64,000 nt of DNA from Chlamydoabsidia padenii (lineage: Eukaryota; Mucoromycota; Mucoromycetes; Mucorales; Cunninghamellaceae), in the NCBI GenBank assembly GCA_025330725.1, contig JAIWND010000004.1:372001-436000 (forward strand). The letters run 5' to 3'. The position numbers and the translations under genes are program-made. The stretch's first letter is position 1. Every line of letters starts with the position of its first letter. Shown here one piece after another: positions 46,209-58,387 of the stretch. Under the pieces are notes generated by a model. It searched no databases. It was not told the DNA's origin and saw only the letters and a list, made by a program, of their open reading frames with translations.

Positions 46209-47811
46209 ATGACCTCAATCAGAACACAACAAGATATAGAACAAGATGTTGCAAGCATCGATCATGCTCTATCGACGGTATGTATTGGATTAAGGAATAT
46301 AATGATTACGACTGATACACGTTTATTTCTGTCCTTTTTTTCTTTTTAAATAGGTATCTGAAATACGCTCGTCTTTGCGACAGTTTGTACAAACAGTTGA
46401 ATCCAACCCAAGCCATCCATCTTATATCCACCAATTCACAGAAGGTATCAACAAGATTAAACGTGACATTACTCGTCAGGCTATGGAATCCGAACAGTTA
46501 AAAGGTATAAAGCATTAACAATAAATAGGAATCACACAATCATAAAACTTATACTATCTATTCTTTTTTTTTTTTTTCTTTTTCTTTTAGGTGCCCTGGA
46601 ATATGCTCATCAAGTAGCACAAACAAATGCTTTTGACTGGCCTGCCATTAAAGAGTAAGTAACTAGATGAATGACTGGGTGGGTATTGGTTGAAGGATCA
46701 TGACTCCTTTCCGCTAACGAGCCTTTTATTATACTTTTATTAGATACATGGGTGATGAAACTATTACTGAACGATCTATGGATTTGGATATGAAAGTTAA
46801 AAGGGAAACAGGTAATCTAGTCAAAAACCAAGTAGACCATTTATTTAGGTATGTATGAATATAATCTCAGGTGATCACCATCATCATTATCATCGAAACA
46901 CTAACTTTCTATTATGAAAATGTTAATAGTGAACTGTCCTGTATGGTATTACCAAAACGATCTATTGACAACGACCTTGAAAACAACACCATTCCAAAGG
47001 ATTTTATAACTCACCACTTTGATCAGTGGATGGTGTCGAATAAAGAACGATCTCATCATATCACGGGGAAATTCTTACAGCCAGAACAGCAAATCACCTC
47101 TGGATCAGCATGCTGCTTGGAGGTAAGTTAGAAACAGATTATGTAATTGACATTGGGCGGGGGAAATACTAACTCGACCTATATTAGATAAACGTGCAAA
47201 AGGTGTTGACAGCGACTTTGGATTTGGAATACCATCATGCCTCGGACTCTTTGATCATTCATCGCTACGAAATCAAAAGCCCTAAAGAAGATGTAAGTCC
47301 CCCGTCATGTAAAGCATCATTTAATGATACTGACCACTCTTTTACTTAGAAACCTTTTTGGCAAGAATCTAAATACAATGTATTCCAAAAGATCAACTTG
47401 ATTGCCACTAGCGCCTTTGAAGAAATGACACTCTTATCAGCGCGGGAAGCTCTATTAAACTCATTGGTAAGTATAGAAAGGGGTAGAGGGGATATAGAAG
47501 AAATATAAACTTTTAACATCGCTTTATCTTCTTTTTGTATGTAGAATTGGTTATCAAGCTACCATCATTTATTCTCGGAACCATGTCATCGTTGCCGAAA
47601 ACGCCTACAATTCGATTCACCACAGTATAAGCACCTACCACCCGTTATACGAACCTGGAATCGACAAAAAAACAGCAACATCACTGAATCCAGCATATCA
47701 TCATTATCATCACCATCATCCACGTCGACAAGAGACGATTCATCAATGGATCATCAACTGCCTTTAGGACTACCTTATCATCTACGCTGTTATAGTGGTA
47801 ATCATCAATAA
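46209..47811 (+). CDS. MED27: Mediator subunit 27 (MED27-like)
   Basis: Eight exons (46209-46277, 46354-46504, 46591-46654, 46744-46848, 46930-47122, 47188-47292, 47350-47466, 47545-47811), 356 residues. The N-terminal half is helical with a long coiled region (IRTQQDIEQDVASIDHALST, then FVQTVESNPSHPSY). The C-terminal part (from about residue 265) contains LLSAREALLNSLNWLSSYHHLFSEPCHRCRKRLQ, the conserved Cys-x-x-Cys block of the MED27 C-terminal domain, followed by LPPVIRTW and LPYHLRCY. MED27 belongs to the tail/upper-tail module of Mediator, linking activators to RNA polymerase II. The assignment rests on that C-terminal block; the rest diverges. Confidence 0.88.
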
Positions 47812-48055
47812 ATAGTCCTTCCCCATATCCCACACCTTTAGATTAGCCCCCCCCCCAATATATTTTATATATCAATTGCCTCAATAACATCATCATCGTC
47901 ATCCCCCCCCATGTTTAATGTATCAATAAATAAAATAAAAGTGGCTATATGTATTTTATGTATATATGTATGTATAACAATTGTCTTTATTCAGTGTATA
48001 TAATTTGTAACGAGTGTGCTGTAATAGGTAAAGTAGAGATTTCCAGTAGGAGCGC

Positions 48056-48206
48056 TTACTTGGTAGTGGCAAAGAGTTTAGGGGCGGCCTAGATTATTAA
48101 AAAAAACAGTGAAGAGGGTGGTTAGTTCATATTAGTTGCTTTATTCTTTAAAATAACTTACACATTCATCAGCACAATGCATAAAGTGGAAGAATTCTTC
48201 GATACC

Positions 48207-48253
<47 letters not shown>

Positions 48254-48710
48254 AGAATGAATTAGTACAAGTAGTTCCTTAGTGTTGGTCCCACCCATTC
48301 CCCTTGTAAAAATATCTTCTTTTTCTTTTCTACATACAGTTTTCAGAGGAGCCGTTTTCAACGCGTTCGTTACATTCGTCGAGGTGGTGCTTGAGAGAAG
48401 GACATTGCTTGGCGCATTCTATAATGATAATAATAGTAGTAAAGGTCGGAGAGGTGAGTGCCAATGTTGACATTAACGTTCCCTACCCACGTGTTGTTGC
48501 AATGGGGTATGTCTATTCGTATCGTCGTCGGGATAGCTTACCTTCCATAATAGCTTCCTTGGGATCTTCTGGTTCTTCTTCTTCCTCTTCTTCTTCTTCT
48601 ACTACTTCTTCTTCAGCATCAGGAGTTTCTTCGACAACTTCTTCGACAACTTCTTCTTCTTCGGCGTAGACAGTAGGGATGAAGGAAGAGAAAAATTCGG
48701 AGAGACCCAT
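48056..48710 (-). CDS. QCR6: cytochrome bc1 complex subunit 6 (QCR6, hinge protein)
   Basis: Four exons on the minus strand (48710-48542, 48418-48338, 48205-48162, 48088-48056), 108 residues. A very acidic stretch (about 16-45, Glu-rich) is followed by DPKEAIMEECAKQCPSLKHHLDECNERV, the paired-Cys hinge motif, and EEFFHFMHCADECAAPKLF. The acidic hinge protein sits on the intermembrane face of mitochondrial complex III and helps cytochrome c docking. The N-terminus (MGLSEFFSSFIPTVYAEE) is short as in fungal homologues. Intron 2 contains an A-run of about 41 bp on the plus strand (T on the gene's strand). Confidence 0.92.
48210..48250. repeat. poly(A) tract, ~41 bp, in QCR6 intron
   Basis: Polypyrimidine tract of the intron in the sense of the gene. 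Confidence 0.85.
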
Positions 48711-49104
48711 GGTAGACAGTGTAATAAATATAAAGAGTAGGGAGATTAAGGAAAGAAAAAAGAGTGATAAAAAAAATACAGGCCAACTATTTTTACCCTG
48801 GCTATCCAAGCCACCGGAGTTGAATATTCCCCCCGCCAATATCTGTCCCGCCCCCAAGTCATAAAAAAAAAAAAAAAAAATTGGCATGAATCTTTTTTAA
48901 AAGACTCCATGCAGAGGCTAAACTACTACATTTTTATTGGATGATTTGATATGTACAAATGGGATAGGGGAAAGTGTGTCAACTATACTATAAAGGGGAG
49001 AGGAGGAGAGTTAAAAAAAAATGCCGAGAGGTAAGAAGTATAATGTGTATGAGGTGATAGGATAGATGATCAAATGCAAGTGAGAGTACAGGTAATCTTG
49101 GTAA
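48711..49104. other. intergenic, no supported gene
   Basis: Upstream of QCR6 (TCCCGCCCC near 48845) and downstream of the ARID gene. No gene seen. Confidence 0.5.
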
Positions 49105-49318
49105 CTACAGTGAGGTAGGGGTAGGGGTAGCGGAGTGAAATCTAATGTTGGATAATATGGAATAAACGTATTGCGAGAGAGAAGGTTTGTTCTCGGCAGC
49201 GTTGATGAGTTTGATTTCGTATGGTGTGAGATAAGTCGGGCTGCTTGGATCTTCAGACAGTGAGCGCAATAGATGAATAGCCACAAGCGCAATACCTTTG
49301 AGTTCACCCGATGTTGTG

Positions 49319-49349
<31 letters not shown>

Positions 49350-51668
49350 ATGAAGTGATGTTCGTCGATTCCCCGCTGCTGTTTTTGTTATCCGTAGTCA
49401 GTACTTCATTGTCGTCTGGATGAGATAAAGGCGAGGCCGGTGATGATGGTGATGATGGTGGTGATGATGATGATGATTTGTTCAATAGTGAAGGAGATGG
49501 AAGGCCTGCAGCGTGTTCGTGTGTATGTGTAGTCCAATCGTCCTTCGATTCCAAAGAGGTGGTGCATCCGGTCCATTGGCAGACGTATATCCCATTATTA
49601 TCATCTATTGTCGAGGACGAATGATCATGAAGAATATGATTTTCAAGAGAAAATCGGTCGTTATGAATGTTGTTGGTGCAGTCCTTCCATTGGCAAACAT
49701 AAGGGGATTTGTCTATTTACATAGTAGCAAAGATTATTAGTCACCATCACAATCCAAATATCCACCATTCCCTTGACTTACCATCACTGTGGAGGATGTT
49801 CATCTTGATTTGTAATCCATAAGCATGTAAACCTTGGATCTTGGTTCCCCTGGTGGAAGGATTTGGAATGATTTGACCCTTTTCCATGATGTGAGTTGGT
49901 GGTTGTTCTGGAAATGCTATAGTAAGCACAGAGTAGAAGTGATTCATTTTCAGCGCCTTTTCCGTCCCGAATCGTGAGTAATAGAGCATATACATATCGT
50001 CCAATGACAAGGAAGTACTAGAATCAGTAACTTCAAAATTATCCTTGAGCCTATTCCATCAATTCAAGAGACATAATGAGTTAAACCAACCAACTTTTTT
50101 TTTTTCTTTTTTTTTCTTCTTCTTCTTCTTCACTTACCACCCCAAGCACCTAAATGGTTCGTCCAAAGTTGTATAACTGGTCAAATCAGGTACAGAAGAG
50201 TAATGACTTCCAGGTAATGAGAGAGATGATATCGGGCCACCCGCGATGCTATTAGTTGTGCTACAAGTACCACTGCTGCTTCCACTGATACTGCTTCCGC
50301 TTGGTGATAAAGGCTGTAATACGGCACTGTTGTTACTATTATTGGTAGGAGTTGTCGCCGCGGTCACCGAATCTTCCTTGATGAGCTTGGCCACATAATA
50401 CTTGGAAGAAGATTGTACCTTGTCCACCAATAGGCCAACATAAGCACCGTCATAAGCACTGAGCATTTGTGATTTACATTCGGCAGATATACATACTTGT
50501 TGATAAAGATATTCCAAAGACACCCCCACCATTTCTTCGTCGACCGCCAACAGATTTTGAGCAATACAAGAGATGACTTGGGTGTTATTTGCCAAAAAGA
50601 GTTGATTAAGATCACACATTCCGATGACAGTCAATGCACGAATGGATGCCACCACTAAATAACGATCTTGAGAATAAATAAGTTGTGTCAAGCAAGGAAT
50701 CCAAGGATCACCAGGACCAGCCAATGGTATATGAGATGCCATTTTGTCCACAATGTCGATACTATATCTACCAATTTCCAATAACCCAGATCGAAGAGAG
50801 ATTTCCAACGTTTTGATGATTAGATCCTTCAACAATTCGTGAGTAGCCATTTTCATCGCATCGAATTCCATTGTCGAGTAATTTCGTATCACATGAAGCA
50901 CTTTCTTCAATCGATCCCATTTCACTGTTGATTGCGTGTCGTCACCAGTGTCCATATCCATTAAACTTGATAAAGCATCATCCTTACTCTGATTGTCATT
51001 TTCTTGTTTTTCTTCTTGTTGTTTAATGTAAGGTCGACCATGGTCTAATAAAAGTTCCAAAAGCATTGGTGTTGTTGATATTGGTAGATGATGAGGTGTT
51101 GTAAAGGTAAGATCAAGTAAATAATTCAATGCCCAGTCGATGTCCTTGGTGCTTCCAAATCGCAAAGCAAACAAGACTCTTTGTTTCAGGCCTTCTTCTA
51201 TGACTATAGTTCCAAAAATGAATACGAGTTAGTATGCCAATTTTAATGATCCCTATCTTTTTTTTTTTTTTTTTTCTTTTTCTCTTTACTATTTGATTTA
51301 GACAAGACACTGTCAACAGGAAGATTATCGTTGGTGTCGCCATTATAGGAGAATGAGTCTTGTGAGTTCGGTGTCGGCGGACAAACCAAATCTTGATCGA
51401 CCACAGTGATTCGATCCCCACCTTTCATTTTATTGAGTTGTTTCTGTTTTGGAGGTACCCCTATAATGAACAAGATAAAGGAAGATCAGCATAAACGTCA
51501 CATACATCATGGAGTTTATGGTTAAAACTTACTTGGAATATGTTTTCTATACCTGTTCCCAGCAAGAGTACTGAGTTTATGCGCGTTAGGTCCCTTCAGT
51601 TCTTCAGGCGGTTTCCAAGTCTTTCCATTGACATTTTCTTCTTCCCATCCAAGCTACATGAATAATAA

Positions 51669-51704
<36 letters not shown>

Positions 51705-52187
51705 ATTAAGTGTGTGATATATATCTATATTACCGGGTTATGTCCCTTACCAAGTTGCGAATATAAAGACCCTTCAGAATGTATGCGCTGTTGGTACACG
51801 TTGCAGGAAACCCGAATTGATTCCCAACATGTTTCCACGATCGACCTTGCGTTACCTACAGAATTTTTAAATATAGTGTTATTTTAGGTATCAGAAGTAT
51901 TAATAGTGTTGTTTGTCCTTACCTTGTCAAACCCACCAATGTCCATCACAATTTTGAAGAGCTTTAACAAATCCAACTTCTTTTTTCCAAGTATCGGTTC
52001 GACTTGCAAGGTTGTCCTATTTAGTCCACCAAACAAGATAAAAAGTTAAAAAGTTAAAAGTTCATGGGTTCATATTTATAATGTCATTCATTCATTCATA
52101 CCCTTTTGCCTCGTGGAATCGAGTGAGATTGTTGATAAAGCTGACATATTCTGGCGTGCGTTCGATAGTGTTTGTCAGCTTCCGCAT
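49105..52187 (-). CDS. ARID-domain RSC9/ARID2-like chromatin remodeller subunit
   Basis: Eight exons on the minus strand (52187-52102, 52016-51923, 51855-51751, 51653-51533, 51460-51290, 51203-50138, 50050-49782, 49712-49105), 744 residues. The N-terminal ~95 residues are the ARID DNA-binding domain (VSFINNLTRFHEAKG, then LLKLFKIVMDIGGFDKVTQGR, WKHVGNQFGFPATCTNSAY, LGWEEEN). The middle is a helical region (EEGLKQRVLFALRFGSTKDIDWALNYLLDLTF, LRCLGWLKDNFEV) and the C-terminal part has two C2H2 zinc fingers, VCQWKDCTNNIH...HILHDH and VCQWTGCTTSLES...HTHEH. ARID, helical core and zinc fingers are the layout of RSC9/ARID2, a subunit of RSC/PBAF remodelling complexes that slide nucleosomes. C-terminus is Ser/Asn-rich with an Asn run. 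Confidence 0.9.
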
Positions 52188-52266
52188 TGGAGGAAGACGT
52201 AAGGGTGAATGGTGGACAAAGGTATAATAGAAGACAAGAAGAAAAAAGAAAGAGAAGAAAGAATCT

Positions 52267-52303
<37 letters not shown>

Positions 52304-52559
52304 TGTCCAACAAAATGTAGACATAGTGGCTTGGAGCGGGATGTGAAACCCATCCTCATCAAACACCATTATGGTTCCCAACTTTGCATAAATGTGCATA
52401 CCAAAGAGTAGATGAGATTATAGAGAGTAATTAGACCACCATGATGGATTTGTTATTATTTATTTATCAACACAATTTATATATTAAGTCAATTTATATA
52501 TCTATAATATATAAGTAATTAATCTAATGTCGTCTATAATAAGGAAGGAAGCCATAAGA
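52188..52559. promoter_or_regulatory. upstream region of the ARID gene
   Basis: A-run at about 52271-52301 and GAGCGGGATGTGAAACC near 52337, a variant of the recurring motif, about 150 bp upstream of the ARID start. No gene seen. Confidence 0.45.
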
Positions 52560-55268
52560 CTACCAAGCCTTTAGTGTTTCCTGCACCTTTTCCAAAAAGG
52601 TATCGATCACCCCACCATTTGTAGAGTTTGATTGGTCATCCATAGTAAAATCATCATCATTTATCGTTTGATCATTTTGTGGAATATCATCCCCAGAGAT
52701 TGATAGCGCGGCGTCTCGTTGTTCGCGGAGTTCGGTCACCTTTTGCTGAATCCATGGCATTCGAGCGGCCAGACTTTTGATGAGTTTTTCCAGTTTCGTC
52801 TCTTGAGCATCGTGTCGCCAATATTCTCCAAAGTTGACTTTTTCTGGTGACAATTTGTATTCAACAGGCAATTGAAACTAGATATACAAGAGAGAGAGAG
52901 AGAAAGAAAAGGAGTTGGTCATATAATACATAACTACATGAATACACAATATATTTACCAAACGAGTTTCTTCTTCTTGAGATAACTGTGTATCTTCTTC
53001 CAGATCATAAACAAGTCGCTTTGGAATCCTTCCTTGATTCCAGTCGTTATTCACATGGAACCAGTTGATGACAGAGGCAGAGGCAGGTAGTTTCGGGTCG
53101 TAGGGTCCAACAATAGCACCAACAAATGGCTCTAATATGACTGATTCAGACATGTTTTGTTGCGTGGTTGTCGTTGTTGTTGAATTAGGATTGTCGGTAG
53201 TTGATATATTTGTGTCAGTGGTATGGCATTCATCACGACAAAGATTTTGATAATTGCATTGGTTTTCAATATCCACCAAACTTGGATCAGGAATAAAGGT
53301 TGGGTGAGAGTGGTACCAGCCTACGACGGTCATATTCTTTTCTTCTATCAAATGTCGGATTTCCAAAGCACTGGTAGGATCCATTTCCACATTGACGTCG
53401 TTTTGACCAGTATTCAAGGATCGGCACGGATAAGCTTCTTTCACCAATATACCTAGAATGAAAGGCAGAAAGAAAGAGAGAGAGAGAGAGGAATAAAAAG
53501 GTTTGTTAGTGTTCATTCTATTTGGTAATAATCCATCCACCTTTTATCCTTACGTCTTGTTGTCTTGTCCCATTCACCAGCCAAAAAACCAATGATTTCG
53601 GTAGTCATCAAATGGGCATGAAAGTCCATCATCAAAAGCACGTTGGAGTGGACAGTCATTTTAAAAGGTTGAGAACCAACAGTATTTGACCCTGGTTTTC
53701 CAATAAAAGGTTCACATTTCACCATCGTCAAAGGATCACTACACAGATTGAAAGGTAAAAAAGTTAGTATGAGTAAAATAATACGTTTTGCAGTTGACTT
53801 ACTCGTCATGGCCCAACTGACGAAAGTTGACTGAATTTCTGCTTCTTGGTCGTCGGAGTCTAGATGATGCATAATTTGTACGTCCATTACCTTCGTATGA
53901 TGCTTCGAGAGAGACATCACCAATATTTTGTTTCTTGGTCAGTTTTCTATAAATACAATAGAAATAAAAATCAGATAGGTAAAAAAAACAATGTCGGAAT
54001 CAATATAAAGGCTTACTTTTTTGATTTCAGAGAGGAAGATCCCGCCCTTTTCTTTATGGTAGATGATGATGACGAGGGTGATGACGATGGTGGTGATGGT
54101 AATATTGATTGCTGTTGATCTTTTGTGGATTCCGCATCAGAGTTGCCGATGGTCAAAGCCGTCATAGTCCGTTCCGCCATTCTGACTGATTCCGTAGTGT
54201 CCATATCTTCCGTGTTTCTTGTACAATTTTCAAGTGTGTTTGCTTGACAAAGTTCATTGTTGGTGGTATTTGTGATCAGAGGTACAAATGGATTGGCAAT
54301 GTCGGTATTTGGTGTTCCGTTCGTCGTAGCGTTATTCATCTTGTTGGTTCCTAACGCCCCACGATTCAAATATGATTTGGCAGCAGCAGATTCCGGATCA
54401 AGTGGTTTTCCAGACAGAGTATACCCTTCACCGCTTTCCTTGACCTAGAGCAATCAACAAAAGTAGTTGGTACGCATCAGTAAAAAGAGAATGCAATCAT
54501 CAGTCATCTATCTTACCTTGTCTGGCAAAGGCAAATTGTCGCGGAATAGCTTGATGAAATGTTTTTGAGCATGGCTTCTAATAGAGTGAGAATCCCGTGT
54601 ACCAAGATGGCGTGAAATCTATTAAAAAGTTAATCAATAAAAAGTGTGAGTTCCATATCTTCATATCTTTGTAAAGTAAAGCACTTACGTCAGCCCAGTT
54701 TCTACCATACAAGTTTAACCCCTCCAAAAAAAGGACTTCTTCATTACTTGTATACACACCAACGTTGAATCCAGGAGGCAAAGGTTTTTTTACTTTCTTG
54801 ATCTTGGCAGGTTTTCCATCGTTGTTGTTGGTCACATCTTTATTGATTTCTGAGGGTTGGTTGAGATCGAGGGTCGTTTCGTTAGTGGTGTTATTATCTA
54901 CAGACAGATTCTTTCTCTTGGATCCTCGTGGTTGAGCTATAAGAGTTAGTATCAGTTCCTTTGGATCATCACTTTATATTTTTATATCTATACTTACATT
55001 CTGTTTTCTTGACTTTGGTTTTCTTCGGTTTTGCTTGTCGTTTAGGTGCATAGTCGTCGCTTTCATATTCATAGTTATCATCATTATCAGCAACGTGTCC
55101 GTGATAGTTATCATAGTGTCGTGAGTCGTTGCTGTATTCGGCATAGTAGTTGTCACCACCGTTAATGTCATCTTGAGCCAGTAATTTAGCGATGAGAGCT
55201 GAGCTCATTTCCTCCTCTTGAGCTTTAGATAGAGATGTCGCTTTGTCATTTTGTTTCTTTGGTGGCAT
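52560..55268 (-). CDS. MYSM1-like JAMM deubiquitinase with SANT domain
   Basis: Eight exons on the minus strand (55268-54998, 54936-54689, 54618-54517, 54444-54017, 53946-53803, 53738-53554, 53452-52959, 52877-52560), 729 residues. N-terminal acidic and basic tracts, then a SANT/Myb domain (about 150-195; EVLFLEGLNLYGRNWAD, then SIRSHAQKHF). The C-terminal MPN domain holds a full JAMM zinc centre: EIIGFLAGEW (Glu about 239), GWYHSHP (His 300, His 302) and PSLVD (Asp 313). SANT plus JAMM is the layout of histone H2A deubiquitinase MYSM1. No SWIRM domain is visible between SANT and MPN, unlike in animals. The gene lies beside the ARID gene on the same strand, two chromatin genes together. Confidence 0.9.
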
Positions 55269-55707
55269 TGTATCGATATGATGGTGTATAATGTATAAAA
55301 AGTGTGCCTAGTTAAAAAATAAAATAAACAAATGTTTATTCACCCAACTTTATCACAGCCCAATTCCGCATAAAACCTTCCAAAACAAGTAAAATCATGC
55401 TTTAGATAATCAGTAACGTATTTGTAATACTTACTTTCTAATCCTTGTCAGAGCGATTAGAGAAATAAAGATAAGTGTTGACAACAAATGTGAAGAAGAT
55501 CGTATATGAAGAGTTGGATGATATAATAGAGCAAATTATAAAAAGGAAGGACCTTTACCAATTCACAATGACCAAATTATCAGCAAGAGTGGTAGGACAA
55601 TGTAAGTGATAAACAATAAGGAGGAGAAAAGAAAAGAAAGAGGGTTCAAGTTGACAAAACAAAATTTATTCCCAAAAATTACGCGCCTAGCGGAGAAAAG
55701 TGACGAT

Positions 55708-55741
<34 letters not shown>

Positions 55742-56187
55742 AAGTGAGCCGGGATCGACTTTATTGGTTTGACATATTTGCATGATTTGGGTATTCAGCA
55801 ATCAGTTATAGGACCATACATTTCCATCCTATAACAAGCTTCTTACAGTCATAGATCTAGATATATATCGATACTATAATAGGATGGGGCGTCAATTTGG
55901 AAATCCGGCTCTACAGAGAGATCTAGGTACGTGAATGGTTGATAGAAATGACAAGTCTATCGTTATGGATTCATCCAACATATAAAAGTAAGTAGTTGTT
56001 TATTGAGAATTGTTGACATTAAAGTACCATAAGGTAATGATTTCATTGAGTCCACCTTCTATCACTGTAAAAAAAAAAGTAAAGGCGTTAGGCGGGATTT
56101 AAATTTTCGTTTTTAAGCGGTGATGGCGCCCATGTAATTTTGTTTTTCCCTTCTCCTCTTTCTTTTTAAAAAAAACCCCCCAGGATA
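55269..56187. promoter_or_regulatory. divergent promoter region
   Basis: Between the divergent MYSM1-like and AIM24 genes. A-run of about 31 bp at 55709-55739. GCGGGATTTAAA at 56092 lies about 90 bp upstream of the AIM24 ATG. Short frames such as MTKLSARVVGQ (about 55570) and MGRQFGNPALQRDL (about 55884), each next to a GT donor, were not completed into genes. Confidence 0.45.
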
Positions 56188-57999
56188 ATGCAGCGACCCA
56201 CTCTTCTACTCTCTAAACAATGGTTAGCACGTCGCTCACCTTTGATAGGTTGTATTCATACTCGACACTATGTAGGTCTTGCTTACAGTGAACCTTCTTC
56301 AACAATTCAAACTGTGGATCGATCCTTAAAGTCCTTTGAACACACGTCTACAACCAAATCCTCCAGCACTATATCGACCGTTGGACAAGGTAATATCATA
56401 CAATTGGTTCAAAAGTACTAACACTGTTTTTTTTATTACCTATTTTATAGAAGCATCCACTGAAGATAACTCGGACCCTATTTTTGAAATTGTATCCTCA
56501 GGTGTGGGTAAGTAATAGATAGTAATACTGTATATCACAATTTTAATGACTTTGATGTGTTTGGATTGGGTGTTTTTATTATATAGGCTCTGCTCTACTT
56601 GTAAAGGTAAGAATCACTCCCTTTCTCACAAAGAAAACGTTGATAGGAATAACAGAATAACTAACGTGGAATGAAACAACTTTTATTATGATTAGATGCC
56701 CCCTGAAACTGAAATTACTGCATCTACTGGATCTGCCTTGGGCTCCTCCAGTCGGGTTACTTCTAAACTGACATTGGATGATAACGTTATCAAGGCTACT
56801 GGACGCAAATTAACTGGCGATCCTCTCTTTTATCAAAAGGTAACATCTATGTGCGGTGAATAGAATCAAGTGCACTACAGGAATTCTAACTGTGATCTAT
56901 TCTATAGTTTTATACCAAACAATATCCTGGGGATCTCTTATTGGCCCCTCATCGTATGGGTGAAATCACAACTATACAGCTTCGTGGATCAACCAAGTAT
57001 GTCCTCCGACGTGATGCCTTCCTCGCCAAGACGGAAAAAGTGACTTTGAAGGTTGGAATGGACGGAGTGAAAGGAAAACATACGGTAAGTAGCTGGTTAT
57101 GTTCTCAAGGGTAATACATCTTACTGACATCGACATGATGATGGGTGGGTTATAGGGGTTGGCTCACAAATTGGTGCATACTGTTACTGGTCCTGGAACT
57201 ATTGCCATCTCTCATTATGGTGGCTTGTATAGGTTATCTCTGGCTGCTGGTGAAGAATACTTGGTTAATCCTAGGTAAGATGCTAGAATGCGACGTATAT
57301 GGTGTTAAAATATGACCTAAACTTGCCTACCTTTTTTTATATATGTATAGGAACTTGATCTTTTGGGATAAACGAACAGCTCCCACCAGACTTCATCCTT
57401 CTGATCCTATTGTTCCTTCACCTCGATCCCATTGGAGACGCTATGCTTTTGTACGAAACATCGCCGAAAGTCCTTCCTTCCAACCCAAACTACAATATGC
57501 GAATAGCGTGGCCAAAACTCTTCGTAACCTTATCGTCGGGGCACCTGTAAGTATAATCAAGCAAAAGTCATTGTAGTAACTAACTAACTAACTAATTGTT
57601 TGTTAACTGATTTGTATTCTAGGATTTCGTCAAGCTAAAGGGTCCTGGTGATTTTTACGTTGCATCTAGAGTGGAACCTCGGTTTGAAAGATCACGATTG
57701 TAAGTCTAAATACAAAGGTAAAGGAAGGTAACTAAATGCTTTTTGTTGACAGGATGAATGCCATTGCATCTGTTAATGACTCAGCATCACAATTATTCGA
57801 ACAAGCATCCATCTTCCCTGATCCTGCTCCTGGTCAAGAAACTACAGCCAATCATCTCTCTACTGCTTCTGGTCTCTTCAACCTTGGAAAAAAGAAACAT
57901 CACCCCGGATATGCTGAAAAGTCTACCGATGGAAAACCCTCCTTCTACGCTGAAATTGGCTCCGATGGAAAAGTGGTCTTTGTCTCCACCAAGGAATAG
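56188..57999 (+). CDS. AIM24: mitochondrial AIM24-family protein
   Basis: Nine exons (56188-56389, 56451-56507, 56587-56606, 56696-56839, 56908-57084, 57156-57274, 57351-57546, 57623-57699, 57753-57999), 412 residues. The N-terminus (MQRPTLLLSKQWLARRSPL...) is basic and lacks acidic residues, fitting a mitochondrial presequence. The core (about 85-300) is the beta-rich AIM24 domain: FEIVSSGVGSALLVKMPPETEI, QYPGDLLLAPHRMGEITTIQL, EYLVNPRNLIFWDKRT. Yeast AIM24 is needed for normal inner-membrane architecture and cristae. The C-terminal ~100 residues are polar. Exon 3 is 20 nt. Intron 7 contains TAACTAACTAACTAACTAAT, a tandem branch-site-like repeat near 57575. Confidence 0.9.
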
Positions 58000-58387
58000 T
58001 CAAGACTTACAACTCAATACACTCACTCCCTTCATTCCCCGTGTTTATGCCTTTTGTAGTAGAATAGGTTTATATGTAGATTTAGTATGGTGATTACCAT
58101 GACATGTTTGTTTTATTCTTTTAATAAATACTCAAAACGCTTCCGCACTTTTGCTTTGTGCGCCAAATTTGGTTTATTTCCAATACTTGGATGATACACC
58201 TTTGTTGCTGTAAAGTGTGGATGGAGTTGATGGCCGTCCTGGATCCTATTTTTGGAAAGGGGAGGGGGGATTCTGGGCCCCTTATTTCGATCGGCATTTG
58301 AAAATCATTCTGGCAAATGATAAGAAAAGGAAATGGGAAAACAATTCTTTTTCTGTCTTTCTTTCTCTTCATTAATTAATCAGAACC
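58000..58387. other. intergenic, no supported gene
   Basis: Between AIM24 and the LIM gene. TTAATAAA near 58120. G-run near 58263. No gene seen. Confidence 0.5.
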
